From Bacteroidetes bacterium ADurb.Bin234 (lineage in GTDB: Bacteria > Bacteroidota > Bacteroidia > Bacteroidales > WCHB1-69): a stretch of DNA of 44,132 nucleotides. Shown piece after piece: positions 1 through 8,265 of this stretch (position 1 is its first letter; each line of letters opens with the position of its first letter). Both the position numbers and the translations under genes were made by a program. The stretch spans positions 1 through 44,132 of the forward strand of contig MWCE01000258.1 in the NCBI GenBank assembly GCA_002069895.1. Direction: 5' to 3'. The notes under the pieces were generated by a model. It was not told the DNA's origin. It did not search any database and worked only from the letters and a program-made list of their open reading frames with translations.

Positions 1-177
1 GTGCCATATCTGATTAAATTTGAGCAAGGCAGCATTTAATCCGTTGATTAGATAAGGATATTCAGGGTCGATATTGCGAGCATAAAAAGTATCGAAATAA
101 AACAAAATAAAAACTCCCCACGCCAAAGTAAAAAGCGGAAATATCCATAATACCGGATGTGATGTTTTTAGTTTCAT
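1..177 (-). CDS. Polytopic membrane protein, N-terminal fragment (GT-C/GT39-like)
   Basis: An open frame on the minus strand starts with ATG at 177 and runs off the left edge, giving 59 residues. After a short basic start (MKLKTSHP) there is a hydrophobic segment (about residues 9-28), followed by a periplasmic-looking stretch with DPEYPYLINGLN at residues 38-49. An acidic DPEYxYLxNGLN motif just after the first helix resembles Bacteroidetes GT39-like membrane glycosyltransferases, but this rests on memory of the family pattern and too little is visible to be sure. It begins only 3 bp after the stop of the methyltransferase-glycosyltransferase gene, so it is very likely the next gene of the same operon and works on the same glycan or lipid-linked sugar. 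Confidence 0.55.
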   Translation of the reverse strand, partial: MKLKTSHPVLWIFPLFTLAWGVFILFYFDTFYARNIDPEYPYLINGLNAALLKFNQIWH

Positions 178-180
178 GAT

Positions 181-1593
181 TTATTTGAATTTTATTTTAC
201 GTGCGGCAAACAAACTCATTTTTATCAATAACCAACCGTGGGCAAAGCGATTAATCTGCGTGGAACCGTATGTCCTGTCGCGGTAGCGGACAATCACTTC
301 AACGATTTTCAAATTCAATTTGGCGGCACCGAACAATAAGTCGAAATCGCCGAAGGGATCGAAATTACCGAAATATTTGCGGTTGGCTTTGATTTTTTCA
401 TAATCTTTTTTAAACAATACTTTCGTTCCGCAAAGGGTGTCTTTAAGTCTTTGCCCTAGCAGATAGGAGAAAAACCATCCGAAAAATTTATTGGCTATCA
501 GGTTTAAAAATCTCATAGCTTCTTTTTCCATGGGATAAACCAATCGGCATCCGTTGATGAATTCTCCTTTATGTAAACAAAGTGCTTCATAAAATTTCGG
601 CATATCTTCAGGATGTGTTGTTAAATCGGCATCAAGTATCATTAAAATATCTCCTTGAGCTATTTCAAAAGCTTCGCGTACAGCATTACCTTTGCCTTTT
701 TCCGATTGCTGAATTACTTTGATATCTTTGTCGGGATACATTTGTTGAATCCTGATAATTTCTTCGTAAGTGCCGTCCGATGAATGGCCTTCAACAAATA
801 TAAATTCTTGATGGGTGCCGAACAAAGGGGTGCGAACGATTGCGTTTTCAATATTACCTTTTTCATTACGTGCAGGAATTACTATGGAAACCGAATAATC
901 TTTTCGTATATGTTGAACCGGACGAGCAATTATAAATTGTATTAAATTTAATTTACATATACCCGGAAGATTAGCGATGAAAGTATTGACAATAGCATTT
1001 AATACCGGTATGTATTTTGGTAAAAGTAATTTCTTTTCCACTTTAATGATTTCTAAATCTTCGAGATGTAATAAGTTCTCAATGTCTTTAACCGATAGCC
1101 AGTTTTGAAGTGGTTGTTTGGCTTTGAGTCTGAAAATTTCTCCTAACTTTAATACAGGTTCCCATAAATAGTTATAGCTTGATATAATGATTTTTGTTTC
1201 GGGATTTATATATTGTTTTATTTTTTTGAATAATCTCTGGATATCCCATAGCGAAGTTAAAAGATCGGATATGATCACATAATCGACTGTTTCATTTAGA
1301 TCGAAATCCAATACATCGGCATGGATGAATTGAAGTTCAGGGTATTTTTTTGATGCAATATCTATTGCTTGTTTCGAAAAATCAACACCTATTCCTTTCG
1401 AAGGTTTAACGGCATGTAGTAAATCGCCGGTAGAACAGCCTAATTCCAAAACTACTGAACCTTCTGGTATCATAAATGCAAACTGCTTTTCAATGGTTTT
1501 ATGGTAAAACCGATTGCGTCGTTTCCAACGGTCTCTTTTCTTTGCTGCATTTTCAAAATATGCCAGTATACGTTCTTGTGCCGTTTCTTTCAT
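181..1593 (-). CDS. Fused SAM methyltransferase - family 2 glycosyltransferase
   Basis: This 470-residue protein joins two enzymes. Residues about 1-190 form a class I SAM-dependent methyltransferase, with the glycine-rich motif I VLELGCSTG at 48-56 and the acidic GVDFS strand end at about 69-73. Residues about 233-470 are a GT-A fold family 2 glycosyltransferase: VSIVIPARNE at the start, GKGNAVREAF near 300, the metal-binding DAD at 321-323, and a DPM-synthase/DPG-synthase-like tail with DTLCGTKVLF. No membrane helix is obvious, so it probably acts at the cytoplasmic face, using a nucleotide sugar and perhaps a polyprenyl-phosphate acceptor. It sits 16 bp after the cellulase-like lipoprotein gene and 3 bp before a polytopic membrane protein, fitting a lipid-linked sugar donor module. 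The substrate of the methyltransferase half cannot be read from sequence. Confidence 0.85.
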   Translation of the reverse strand: MKETAQERILAYFENAAKKRDRWKRRNRFYHKTIEKQFAFMIPEGSVVLELGCSTGDLLHAVKPSKGIGVDFSKQAIDIASKKYPELQFIHADVLDFDLNETVDYVIISDLLTSLWDIQRLFKKIKQYINPETKIIISSYNYLWEPVLKLGEIFRLKAKQPLQNWLSVKDIENLLHLEDLEIIKVEKKLLLPKYIPVLNAIVNTFIANLPGICKLNLIQFIIARPVQHIRKDYSVSIVIPARNEKGNIENAIVRTPLFGTHQEFIFVEGHSSDGTYEEIIRIQQMYPDKDIKVIQQSEKGKGNAVREAFEIAQGDILMILDADLTTHPEDMPKFYEALCLHKGEFINGCRLVYPMEKEAMRFLNLIANKFFGWFFSYLLGQRLKDTLCGTKVLFKKDYEKIKANRKYFGNFDPFGDFDLLFGAAKLNLKIVEVIVRYRDRTYGSTQINRFAHGWLLIKMSLFAARKIKFK

Positions 1594-1609
1594 TTTGTTA
1601 GGGTGTTGT

Positions 1610-3199
1610 TTATTTTATTTTTTTTAAATACAAGGGTCCCATATCTCCCGTAAACTTTGCCTGATTAAACTTTTCCGGGTCGAAATGAAAAAGAGGGTAG
1701 GGAGCGGTATTGCTTTGCAATAAAAACGGTTTATAGCTGATGCGTTGGTATTCAAGGTCTTTGTTTGGCAGTTGATGAATGTCTGCTTTTTGTCCTGAAA
1801 CAGGATGATATGTTATTTTTTTGTCGAATTTGATTTTAGTCATACCGGATGCCGATATTTCAAAATGAACGCATTCATCATTGCTATAAAGGGTAAATTC
1901 GCCTTTCTCATTGGTAAAGGTATTTATACCGACCGACCAATATTCGTTCCAGGCACGCACAACAGCTCCTTCTACGGCTTGTTTTGTTTTTTTATCTACA
2001 ATTTTTCCTTTTATACAAATGTTATTAAATCCAAGCATATTGTAATAATTCACGGCTTGGACGGGCTTTTTCGCTTTGTAATTTACCAGTTCTTTTACCA
2101 AGTGTGCAGCCGGTTTTAATGTGCCTAGAATAATGTGGGCACTATCGGTCGTATAGGTTATACCTTGATGATTTAACAAACCGGTGTATTGGGCCTCGAA
2201 ATGACTGCCGGGAATTTCCTGAAACTCCCACCATCCGAAGCCGCTGCCGCCGCAATCGACCGAATAATGAAATACATCGAGCATGAATTGTGCTTGTTCT
2301 GCATAGCTGATGGAATCGCCATCGGCAGGGAGTGCGGTTTCTCCTATCATCCAAACCTTGTCGATGTAATGACTGTACCAATATATTTCATTTGGAGCAC
2401 GTAAGGGATGATAGGTGTGGAATTGCACAAAATCAACAGGCAGCAATTCCGGGTCCCATTCAAACACTTCAATGGGTTCCGAGAATCCGATGGTGAAGAG
2501 TTGATTGGGAGCATGTTTTCTCATCAGGTCTCGCCATTGTGATACTATCTTAACAGCTTCTTTTTTACTTCGGTTCTTTTTCTGATCAAAATATAAGGGT
2601 TCGTTCATAAAATCGTAAGCAAAGATTACGGGATTGTCTTTGAATGTTTTTAATAGTTTAATAGTAAATGCTTCCAAGTCTTTGTTTTGAATAGGAGGTT
2701 TTATCAATAACATCACTCGCAAATTCTTTTCACCGGCAATGTCAATCACCTGTTTTAATCCTTGCATGATTTCAGCGCAATGTTCCTTGATGTAATATTT
2801 TTTGTTATCTGCTTGATAGAAGTAGTATCCTTTTTCATCTTGAGAAATTCGGTCGAAACAAATTCGCAGGCAGTTAAATCCTAATTCGTGAATTAACTGA
2901 AAATGTCCCGCCAATTGATGTTGTATTTCCTTTTCCGTGTTCGATTCATAAATGTCGGGATTTTCATAGGCTTTAATGGGCGACATAACACATTTATTGT
3001 CGATATTTCGGCATGCTATTACATAATTAAGCATGATGGGGAAGAAGGTGTCGTTTTTATGTTTAAATGTTTTATTATCTATATATATATAATTGGTATT
3101 ACTCAAGTCGGGACGAAGTGAATCTTTTTTCTTCGATGAGCATGAGATGCTTATTAAGCTGATAATTAACAAGAGGATGAAGTAATGATTTATTTTCAT
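1610..3199 (-). CDS. Cellulase-like (GH5/GH-A clan) lipoprotein with C-terminal CarboxypepD_reg-like domain
   Basis: A 529-residue exported lipoprotein. The signal peptide ends in a lipobox with Cys20 (SLISISC). A TIM-barrel glycosidase domain of the GH-A clan follows. The acid/base Glu is expected at E200 in YDFMNEPL, and the nucleophile Glu at E287 in MIGETALP; both strand-end contexts are typical of GH5-like enzymes. Residues about 395-455 form a carboxypeptidase-regulatory-like beta domain (IKGKIVDKKTKQAVEGAVVRA), common in Bacteroidetes surface proteins. The gene lies 19 bp downstream of the sulfatase-like gene and 16 bp upstream of the methyltransferase-glycosyltransferase, which suggests a role in a surface glycan rather than in food polysaccharide: no SusC/SusD pair is nearby. 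The true substrate is unknown. Confidence 0.75.
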   Translation of the reverse strand: MKINHYFILLLIISLISISCSSKKKDSLRPDLSNTNYIYIDNKTFKHKNDTFFPIMLNYVIACRNIDNKCVMSPIKAYENPDIYESNTEKEIQHQLAGHFQLIHELGFNCLRICFDRISQDEKGYYFYQADNKKYYIKEHCAEIMQGLKQVIDIAGEKNLRVMLLIKPPIQNKDLEAFTIKLLKTFKDNPVIFAYDFMNEPLYFDQKKNRSKKEAVKIVSQWRDLMRKHAPNQLFTIGFSEPIEVFEWDPELLPVDFVQFHTYHPLRAPNEIYWYSHYIDKVWMIGETALPADGDSISYAEQAQFMLDVFHYSVDCGGSGFGWWEFQEIPGSHFEAQYTGLLNHQGITYTTDSAHIILGTLKPAAHLVKELVNYKAKKPVQAVNYYNMLGFNNICIKGKIVDKKTKQAVEGAVVRAWNEYWSVGINTFTNEKGEFTLYSNDECVHFEISASGMTKIKFDKKITYHPVSGQKADIHQLPNKDLEYQRISYKPFLLQSNTAPYPLFHFDPEKFNQAKFTGDMGPLYLKKIK

Positions 3200-3218
3200 T
3201 ATTGATTGATTATGATTT

Positions 3219-5666
3219 TTATTTTATACCTTCCACTTTTATTTGTATGTTTTTCACGATGGCCGAATTGCTTTCCCTCCAATGAGGATAATAGATATAC
3301 ACAAAACAATTTATATTAGTGGCATTACTCACTTGGAATGTTTTGGAAATGTTGAGTTTTTCCCAACGGTTGATTTCGAATACTTCGGAAGTAATAAATT
3401 TAACGATCTTATCCGTATAAAAGGTCGGATAGTTCATGTTGTCGCCGCTACAACCGAAATATAAATCCATGTATTCGTCTTGTTCCAATTTATCAAGGAA
3501 TTTAATGTCGGCGTTCAAGGTGATTTTAATTTTATCCCATTTTTCCGTTTTGTTAGGAATAACAAAGGGATCCAATAAATAATATTGAGGCCATTCGTAG
3601 TTGCGATTTTCAGGTGTTTGGCAAACAATGGAATCATTCCTGACGATGGTTTTCAGTATATGTGTTGTTTCTTTCTTATAGATTGGGTTTTGAGTTAATC
3701 TGTTATTGTTATATACATAATGATTAATATATTTATAAGTGGAAAATGTAGAAGCCAATTGTTTTAGTAAAGAAGGGGAAGTTTCGGGTATCATATCAAG
3801 CTTTTCGTTGATACGAAACACTTCACCGGTATTGTGATATATATATTCGTTGTAAAGAAAATCGTTGATGTGACGGGAATATTTTAAAAAGAGCATTTTC
3901 GATTTGGCCTGAAAGGTGTTGGAAGTGTTTAATCCGTCACTCACATAGTGTACGGTTTCGGGTAGCGGTAAGTGATAGGTGTTTTTCAACAATGAGACCA
4001 AGGAAGGCGTAATATCATTATGGGTGATAAGAGCAGGAAATTCGGCCGATGATTTCAACAGGGGCGACCATATCATTAAGGGTACGTGATAAGACGATAA
4101 AAAGTTTTTATTACGGTTGCCGCAGGAATGGTCGCCGGTGATAACAAAGATGGTGTTATTAAAATCGGAACGTTTGGCATAAGCTTGAAAAAACTCTTCT
4201 AAGCATTGGTCAACATACACAAATCCTGCATTGCGGGCTATGGATCTTTCGTGGACTTTCTTTGTAGGACCTTTTGCTCCTTTGACAATTGTTTTCGCTT
4301 TTTCATATGCTTTAGTAAAGTATGGATTGTTTAGGTCGAGTTCATCGTGTGTTGTTAGGCTTATAATGAGATTACATTGTGGTTTCCGGTTTTGATTTGT
4401 CGTTAAAACGTCGATGGTTTTACGAAACAGGAATTCATCATGATAACCCCAGAAGCTGCCTTTAGTTTTATCGGATTGTTTCTCATAGTCTTGATAAAAA
4501 GGCGACATATAATCTATTTTTTGTTCGATCAGGTATTCGGCAATGCAGTCGAAGTAAAACAGTCCGTTATAAAAAGCATTGGTTTGATAGCCGGCATTTT
4601 TTAATACGGAAAACAAGGTGTTGTGGTCAGGCATATTACCGAATTGGAATCCTTTTAATCCGTGTGGTAAAGAGCCGGTTATGGTCGGAACGGCACCGTA
4701 GCTTCGGGAGGAAGTGGTTATACAGTTTTTCCAATACAAGCTATGCCTGCTTAAAGAATCTAAAAACGGCATATAACAAACATTGTCATATTCGCTTCTA
4801 AACCAATCTCTCCCCAATGATTCAACCACTATGATTACGATGTGTGGCGGTGTTTTGCTTTCATTGAAATAGGGACCTAATACATTCGGGATATTATCCC
4901 TTCTTTCCAAGGGATAAAGACTGTCTATGATGTTACGGTCGGGATTGTCGGCCAAAAAAGAAAGAATGTGTTCTTTATTTACAGGAATTTCGGCATTGGC
5001 ATCGGTAAAGCTGATTTTTTCGGAACGGATGTAATCCATACACGAACGTAAACAATACCATGTTTTGTTTATGCTAAAATAGGCAATAACCGGTTTGGTG
5101 TTAGATATTTTTAGTGTATTTATCTTTAATACAAAAAAAGAACTAGCTAATATGATTATACTCAATATAATGCTTATCGTTTTTTTTGTTTTAATTTTTC
5201 TTTGCATGTAAAGACATAAAAAAACAAATGCGTTAAGCCCAAGTACAAAAAGAACAGCTATCAGATAAATGTTTACGGTATTTTTAATCGTCAGCAATGT
5301 TTCATAAAGCGGACGAACGATGATTTCGTTGTCTAATAAAGTACCCGAAAGGGTTGCATAAACAGATAAAGAGATTTCGCATAAACACAATATTCCGTAT
5401 ATAATTGATAATGTAATGTTGGCGGTTTTTTTTGATATTATGTGAAGAAGAGCATATAACGGAAACAAGATCGCAACAAACACACTATAAACTATCCAAT
5501 AATAAATCAACGCTTTGCCGAGCACACGCCATGTGTCGAAGTCTTCATAAATAAAGAGATTCACAAATTCAATCATTTTTAAAATGGCGATGCTGATAGC
5601 AAAAAGAATCACAATAATGAAGTAAGCATGGAGATACTCAATGATTTTCTTTTTAATGTTTGACAT
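3219..5666 (-). CDS. Membrane sulfatase / LTA synthase-type phosphotransferase
   Basis: An 815-residue integral membrane enzyme. Hydrophobic helices are visible at about 14-36, 52-76, 85-105, 131-154 and 163-182. An extracytoplasmic alkaline-phosphatase-superfamily domain follows. Metal-ligand motifs are VVESLG (E282) and TGDHSCG (D512, H513). The nucleophile region is TSSRSYGAVPTITGSLP (about 318-334), where a Ser (S320 or S322) takes the place of the Thr common in LtaS/EptA proteins and of the Cys/Ser of true sulfatases. Enzymes of this design move phosphoglycerol or phosphoethanolamine onto envelope glycans or lipids. Roughly 180 further residues at the C-terminus look beta-rich and are not part of the usual family core. 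It heads a minus-strand operon of at least four genes, with a TACATTTG promoter box about 60 bp upstream. Confidence 0.8.
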   Translation of the reverse strand: MSNIKKKIIEYLHAYFIIVILFAISIAILKMIEFVNLFIYEDFDTWRVLGKALIYYWIVYSVFVAILFPLYALLHIISKKTANITLSIIYGILCLCEISLSVYATLSGTLLDNEIIVRPLYETLLTIKNTVNIYLIAVLFVLGLNAFVFLCLYMQRKIKTKKTISIILSIIILASSFFVLKINTLKISNTKPVIAYFSINKTWYCLRSCMDYIRSEKISFTDANAEIPVNKEHILSFLADNPDRNIIDSLYPLERRDNIPNVLGPYFNESKTPPHIVIIVVESLGRDWFRSEYDNVCYMPFLDSLSRHSLYWKNCITTSSRSYGAVPTITGSLPHGLKGFQFGNMPDHNTLFSVLKNAGYQTNAFYNGLFYFDCIAEYLIEQKIDYMSPFYQDYEKQSDKTKGSFWGYHDEFLFRKTIDVLTTNQNRKPQCNLIISLTTHDELDLNNPYFTKAYEKAKTIVKGAKGPTKKVHERSIARNAGFVYVDQCLEEFFQAYAKRSDFNNTIFVITGDHSCGNRNKNFLSSYHVPLMIWSPLLKSSAEFPALITHNDITPSLVSLLKNTYHLPLPETVHYVSDGLNTSNTFQAKSKMLFLKYSRHINDFLYNEYIYHNTGEVFRINEKLDMIPETSPSLLKQLASTFSTYKYINHYVYNNNRLTQNPIYKKETTHILKTIVRNDSIVCQTPENRNYEWPQYYLLDPFVIPNKTEKWDKIKITLNADIKFLDKLEQDEYMDLYFGCSGDNMNYPTFYTDKIVKFITSEVFEINRWEKLNISKTFQVSNATNINCFVYIYYPHWRESNSAIVKNIQIKVEGIK

Positions 5667-5726
5667 ATGACTTTTAATAGTTTAACTGTAAATTTTGTGC
5701 TTGAATATATATTGTGATTTTAACGG

Positions 5727-5734
5727 CAAATGTA
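5727..5734 (-). promoter_or_regulatory. TAnnTTTG -7 box upstream of the sulfatase-like gene
   Basis: The minus strand reads TACATTTG here, an exact match to the Bacteroidetes primary sigma -7 element. It lies about 60 bp before the ATG at 5666 and is the only such match in this gap. No convincing -33 TTTG accompanies it. Confidence 0.55.
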
Positions 5735-5865
5735 CATGAAATTATCCAATTACACACAGACGGATAAAAATTTCTTTTAAAATTTATAGAGGAAAAATAC
5801 ATTAAAAATTGAATGTCTTTTTGTGTTTTTAAGCAAAGAAGTTTGATATGAATATTTAATTGTTA

Positions 5866-7221
5866 TTATCGATTTCCTTTTCTTGCTTCGCTATATGCGG
5901 GCGTTTTTAATAAAGTATGGAATTTATCCGAAGGTTTAATTTTCCAAAAAGAATCTTTATAAGCTTTATGGGTCATTGATTCATAGTGAATTGCTTCATA
6001 ATGATATTGTATGAGATGAAATCCCGATTGAAGCGAGACTACAACATATAAACTAATTAATAGCACTTTGATTTTCATTTTTTGACTGAACATCCATTTC
6101 AGAAAAGCAGCCAGCGGAATAGACAACACGGCAGAACATTCAATACAAGCTCTCATGCCGAAACCACCTCCATACCACCAACACCACCATGAGGAGATTA
6201 TATATAAATGTAATATGATGTAGATGGGTGTAATCAAAGCATATTCCTTTTTATATTTCCAAAGAAAAAACATACCGACTACGGCAAACAACATGGATGG
6301 AGAATAGATAAACCATCCTTTCCTGAATCCGAAGAGAACGTCCCATATTTTGGGGTCTTTAAAGAAAAAACGTTCGGTTTCGCCGTAAGAATAATACACG
6401 AATTGTCCGGTAGTTGATTTCCAATATAATAATTGTGGAAGTAATACAATAAAAGTGGAAAATGTGAATATAAATATATGTCGGTAGTTAGAAAAAAGAA
6501 ACTGTATCCGCATTTTTAAATCTGAAATATTTTTAATCCCATATCCTGCAAACAGAATAATAACCAAGGCATTTGTCGGGCGTATTAAAGTGATTAGTCC
6601 GTATAACAATCCTAATATTACGGTGTTTTTTATAGATTGTTTTTGATACCAACATTCGGTAAAATAAATGAAAATACCAAACAAAGCAAAGCTATAAGCG
6701 TGCGACATGGGAGCTTCCATTGTAGCATACCAATACAAATTGGTCGTTAAACAAATGGTAAGCAACGTAATTGTTGTGATAGTTTCATTAAAAGATTTCA
6801 ATAAAACCTTTCTAAGTGCCAACAATCCCCAAAACATATAAAAAATACAACTGAAGATTAGAGCAAGGGCATAAGGTGGAGTAAAACCGTTGGATTCATA
6901 TGTTGTATAGGGCGTAATAAAATGTGCAATAAAGAAAAAAGGAGCATACATCATCGATAATCCCATCGACATTTTCATTACCCCGTTGCCATTAGCGAGT
7001 ATCCTTGGCCAATACCTGTCTTTCCATGGTTCTTCATATTTCCACTCCCTGAGTTTATAATCTTTTTCAATAAATGTGGCCGGAAGGTAGGCATAATAAT
7101 TGATAACATCATGACATATGATTTTCCCTTTTTGTTTATATATCCCTGTAATAAAAATTTGTGCAAGATAAATAATTACAATAAGTATAATACTTAATAA
7201 ACTGATTGATATTTTTTTCAC
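5866..7221 (-). CDS. Polytopic GT-C-like membrane protein
   Basis: A 451-residue protein with about ten hydrophobic segments, the first at residues 4-25. The first periplasmic loop has HDVINYYAYLPATF, an acidic motif of the kind found after TM1 in GT-C (GT39/GT83-like) mannosyl and arabinosyl transferases. A later loop carries LIRPTNALV, also common in that group. Such enzymes move sugars from polyprenyl-phosphate carriers to acceptors on the outer side of the inner membrane. The gene is separated from the sulfatase operon by 199 bp and has its own promoter-like box, so it is probably a separate unit. The family assignment comes from general architecture; the substrate is unknown. Confidence 0.6.
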   Translation of the reverse strand: MKKISISLLSIILIVIIYLAQIFITGIYKQKGKIICHDVINYYAYLPATFIEKDYKLREWKYEEPWKDRYWPRILANGNGVMKMSMGLSMMYAPFFFIAHFITPYTTYESNGFTPPYALALIFSCIFYMFWGLLALRKVLLKSFNETITTITLLTICLTTNLYWYATMEAPMSHAYSFALFGIFIYFTECWYQKQSIKNTVILGLLYGLITLIRPTNALVIILFAGYGIKNISDLKMRIQFLFSNYRHIFIFTFSTFIVLLPQLLYWKSTTGQFVYYSYGETERFFFKDPKIWDVLFGFRKGWFIYSPSMLFAVVGMFFLWKYKKEYALITPIYIILHLYIISSWWCWWYGGGFGMRACIECSAVLSIPLAAFLKWMFSQKMKIKVLLISLYVVVSLQSGFHLIQYHYEAIHYESMTHKAYKDSFWKIKPSDKFHTLLKTPAYSEARKGNR

Positions 7222-7306
7222 GGATGATATTGTTTATTTATTACTAATAATGTTTTATAATACAAATCTTAAAATTTAAGATGTTATATTTAAAATGTTT
7301 TGTCGG

Positions 7307-7314
7307 CAAAAATA
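7307..7314 (-). promoter_or_regulatory. TAnnTTTG -7 box upstream of the GT-C-like gene
   Basis: The minus strand reads TATTTTTG, which would give a leader of roughly 80 nt before the ATG at 7221. No clear -33 element is seen. Confidence 0.4.
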
Positions 7315-7524
7315 CATTTTTTTTTAATATGACAATTCTTATGAAATGGTATTGATGATTTTTATAATTTTAAAAATGCACTATACTTAAAATATGAATT
7401 ACTCTAAAGGGTTGAATATAATATAGATAATGCCAGTAATCTAAAAAGCTGAATCATATTCTTTGTTTGGTATGTCACTTTGCGGTTATTATTTTTTTTC
7501 ACATATTTGATTGGTGGATGAAAC

Positions 7525-7557
7525 AAGCTTGTCTCAAAAATTTACAGCGCAGTAAAT
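7525..7557. repeat. 33-bp direct repeat, copy 1
   Basis: This 33-bp unit begins AAGCTTGTCTCAAAAATTTA and ends in an 18-bp dyad that is perfect except for one base (GCGCAG instead of GCGCTG). Copy 2 lies 43 bp downstream and differs at only that base. The first copy is preceded by AC, so it also forms the palindrome ACAAGCTTGT. Confidence 0.85.
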
Positions 7558-7567
7558 ATCACGAAAG

Positions 7568-7600
7568 AAGCTTGTCTCAAAAATTTACAGCGCTGTAAAT
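7568..7600. repeat. 33-bp direct repeat, copy 2
   Basis: Identical to copy 1 except at one base. Its last 18 bases (7583-7600), ATTTACAGCGCTGTAAAT, are a perfect palindrome. Tandem dyads at this spacing look like either a regulator operator pair or remnants of a small palindromic repeat element. Confidence 0.85.
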
Positions 7601-7673
7601 TATAGGGAATAAATTTGTTATAAACTGCAATCAAATTTCATTTATTTTTTAATGTAATTTGATTAAATCATGC

Positions 7674-7697
7674 AGAGACGTAACATGTTACGTCTCT
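7674..7697. repeat. Perfect 24-bp palindrome overlapping the 3' end of the flavodoxin-like gene
   Basis: The sequence centred between 7685 and 7686 is self-complementary over 24 bases (arm AGAGACGTAACA). It supplies the stop codon and the last two or three codons (V-E-T) of the flavodoxin-like gene. Its position after a gene suggests that it works as, or derives from, a dispersed palindromic repeat or terminator stem. It has no long T-run of its own. Confidence 0.85.
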
Positions 7698-8191
7698 ACG
7701 GGGTTTTCTTCGTCCTTGAATTCTTCTACAAATTTTTTGATGTTTTCGTGATGGATAAGCGAAATGCTTTTTTCGGCTTTGGATATTTTCTTGATAATGA
7801 AACGTTCGAAGAAGTTCATGTCTTCGAAAATAAACTCACCGCCTAAATAGTGTTTTGTTTTCGCTTGTTGCATCAAGGAGTCGGGGAAGGAAGCTTTCAT
7901 TTGCTCTTCTTGTTTTTCCTTGCCGGGGTCCATTCCGCATATAAACAAGCCTACCTTTTTGTTTTTCAGGTTGCTTTCATTTTTCAATGCAAATGACTTA
8001 ATGTTTTTAATGGGGTTACCGGCATAAATGGCCGTTCCCAAGATAACGGAATCGTAGGCATTTAAGTCGGGATTTTTATCTTTTTTAAGATTAATCAGGC
8101 TTATGTTTTCCTTGCCTAAGTTTTCGGCAAGTATGCCGGCTACTTTTTCGGTGGTTCCGTGTTTTGAACTAAAGATGATAGCTGTTTTCAT
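7688..8191 (-). CDS. Flavodoxin-domain protein (HemG/Flavodoxin_5-like)
   Basis: A 167-residue soluble protein beginning MKTAIIFSSKHGTTEKVAGIL. The SSKHGTTEK loop at about 8-16 is the FMN phosphate-binding signature of flavodoxins. ILGTAIYAGNP (about 50-60) and GLFICGMDPGK (about 82-92) fit the two isoalloxazine loops. The insert and length match the flavodoxin_5 group, which includes menaquinone-dependent protoporphyrinogen oxidase HemG and general flavodoxin-like electron carriers. No other haem gene is near, so a HemG function is not assured. Its last residues are encoded by a 24-bp palindrome, so the C-terminus is probably recent. It lies downstream of the iorB terminator and is probably a separate transcription unit. 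Confidence 0.75.
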   Translation of the reverse strand: MKTAIIFSSKHGTTEKVAGILAENLGKENISLINLKKDKNPDLNAYDSVILGTAIYAGNPIKNIKSFALKNESNLKNKKVGLFICGMDPGKEKQEEQMKASFPDSLMQQAKTKHYLGGEFIFEDMNFFERFIIKKISKAEKSISLIHHENIKKFVEEFKDEENPVET

Positions 8192-8225
8192 TTAATAAGG
8201 GTTTAGTTAATAATATATTTTAAAA

Positions 8226-8257
8226 AAAAATCCACTATAAATGCATAGTGGATTTTT
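8226..8257 (-). terminator. Rho-independent terminator of iorAB
   Basis: A 13-bp stem (8226-8238 with 8245-8257; core TCCACTAT/ATAGTGGA) with a 6-nt loop is followed on the minus strand by an unbroken T-run. It lies 8 bp after the iorB stop codon and before the flavodoxin-like gene. Confidence 0.85.
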
Positions 8258-8265
8258 GCGTTCGA

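Larger units (their letters stand above)
7222..7687. other. 466-bp non-coding gap with promoter and palindromic repeats
   Basis: No convincing gene is seen. From right to left it holds most of a perfect 24-bp palindrome, two 33-bp direct repeats (listed separately) and a minus-strand TATTTTTG box at 7307-7314 for the membrane protein gene. The remainder is very AT-rich with no clear structure. Confidence 0.7.

Noticed and set aside
1610-7221. Polysaccharide utilisation locus.
   Set aside because: There is no SusC/SusD pair and no regulator; the gene set fits synthesis or editing of a cell-surface glycan better.
7688-8191. Flavodoxin-like protein as the dedicated electron carrier of IorAB.
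   Set aside because: A strong terminator separates it from iorB and the protein resembles HemG/flavodoxin_5, so adjacency alone is not enough.
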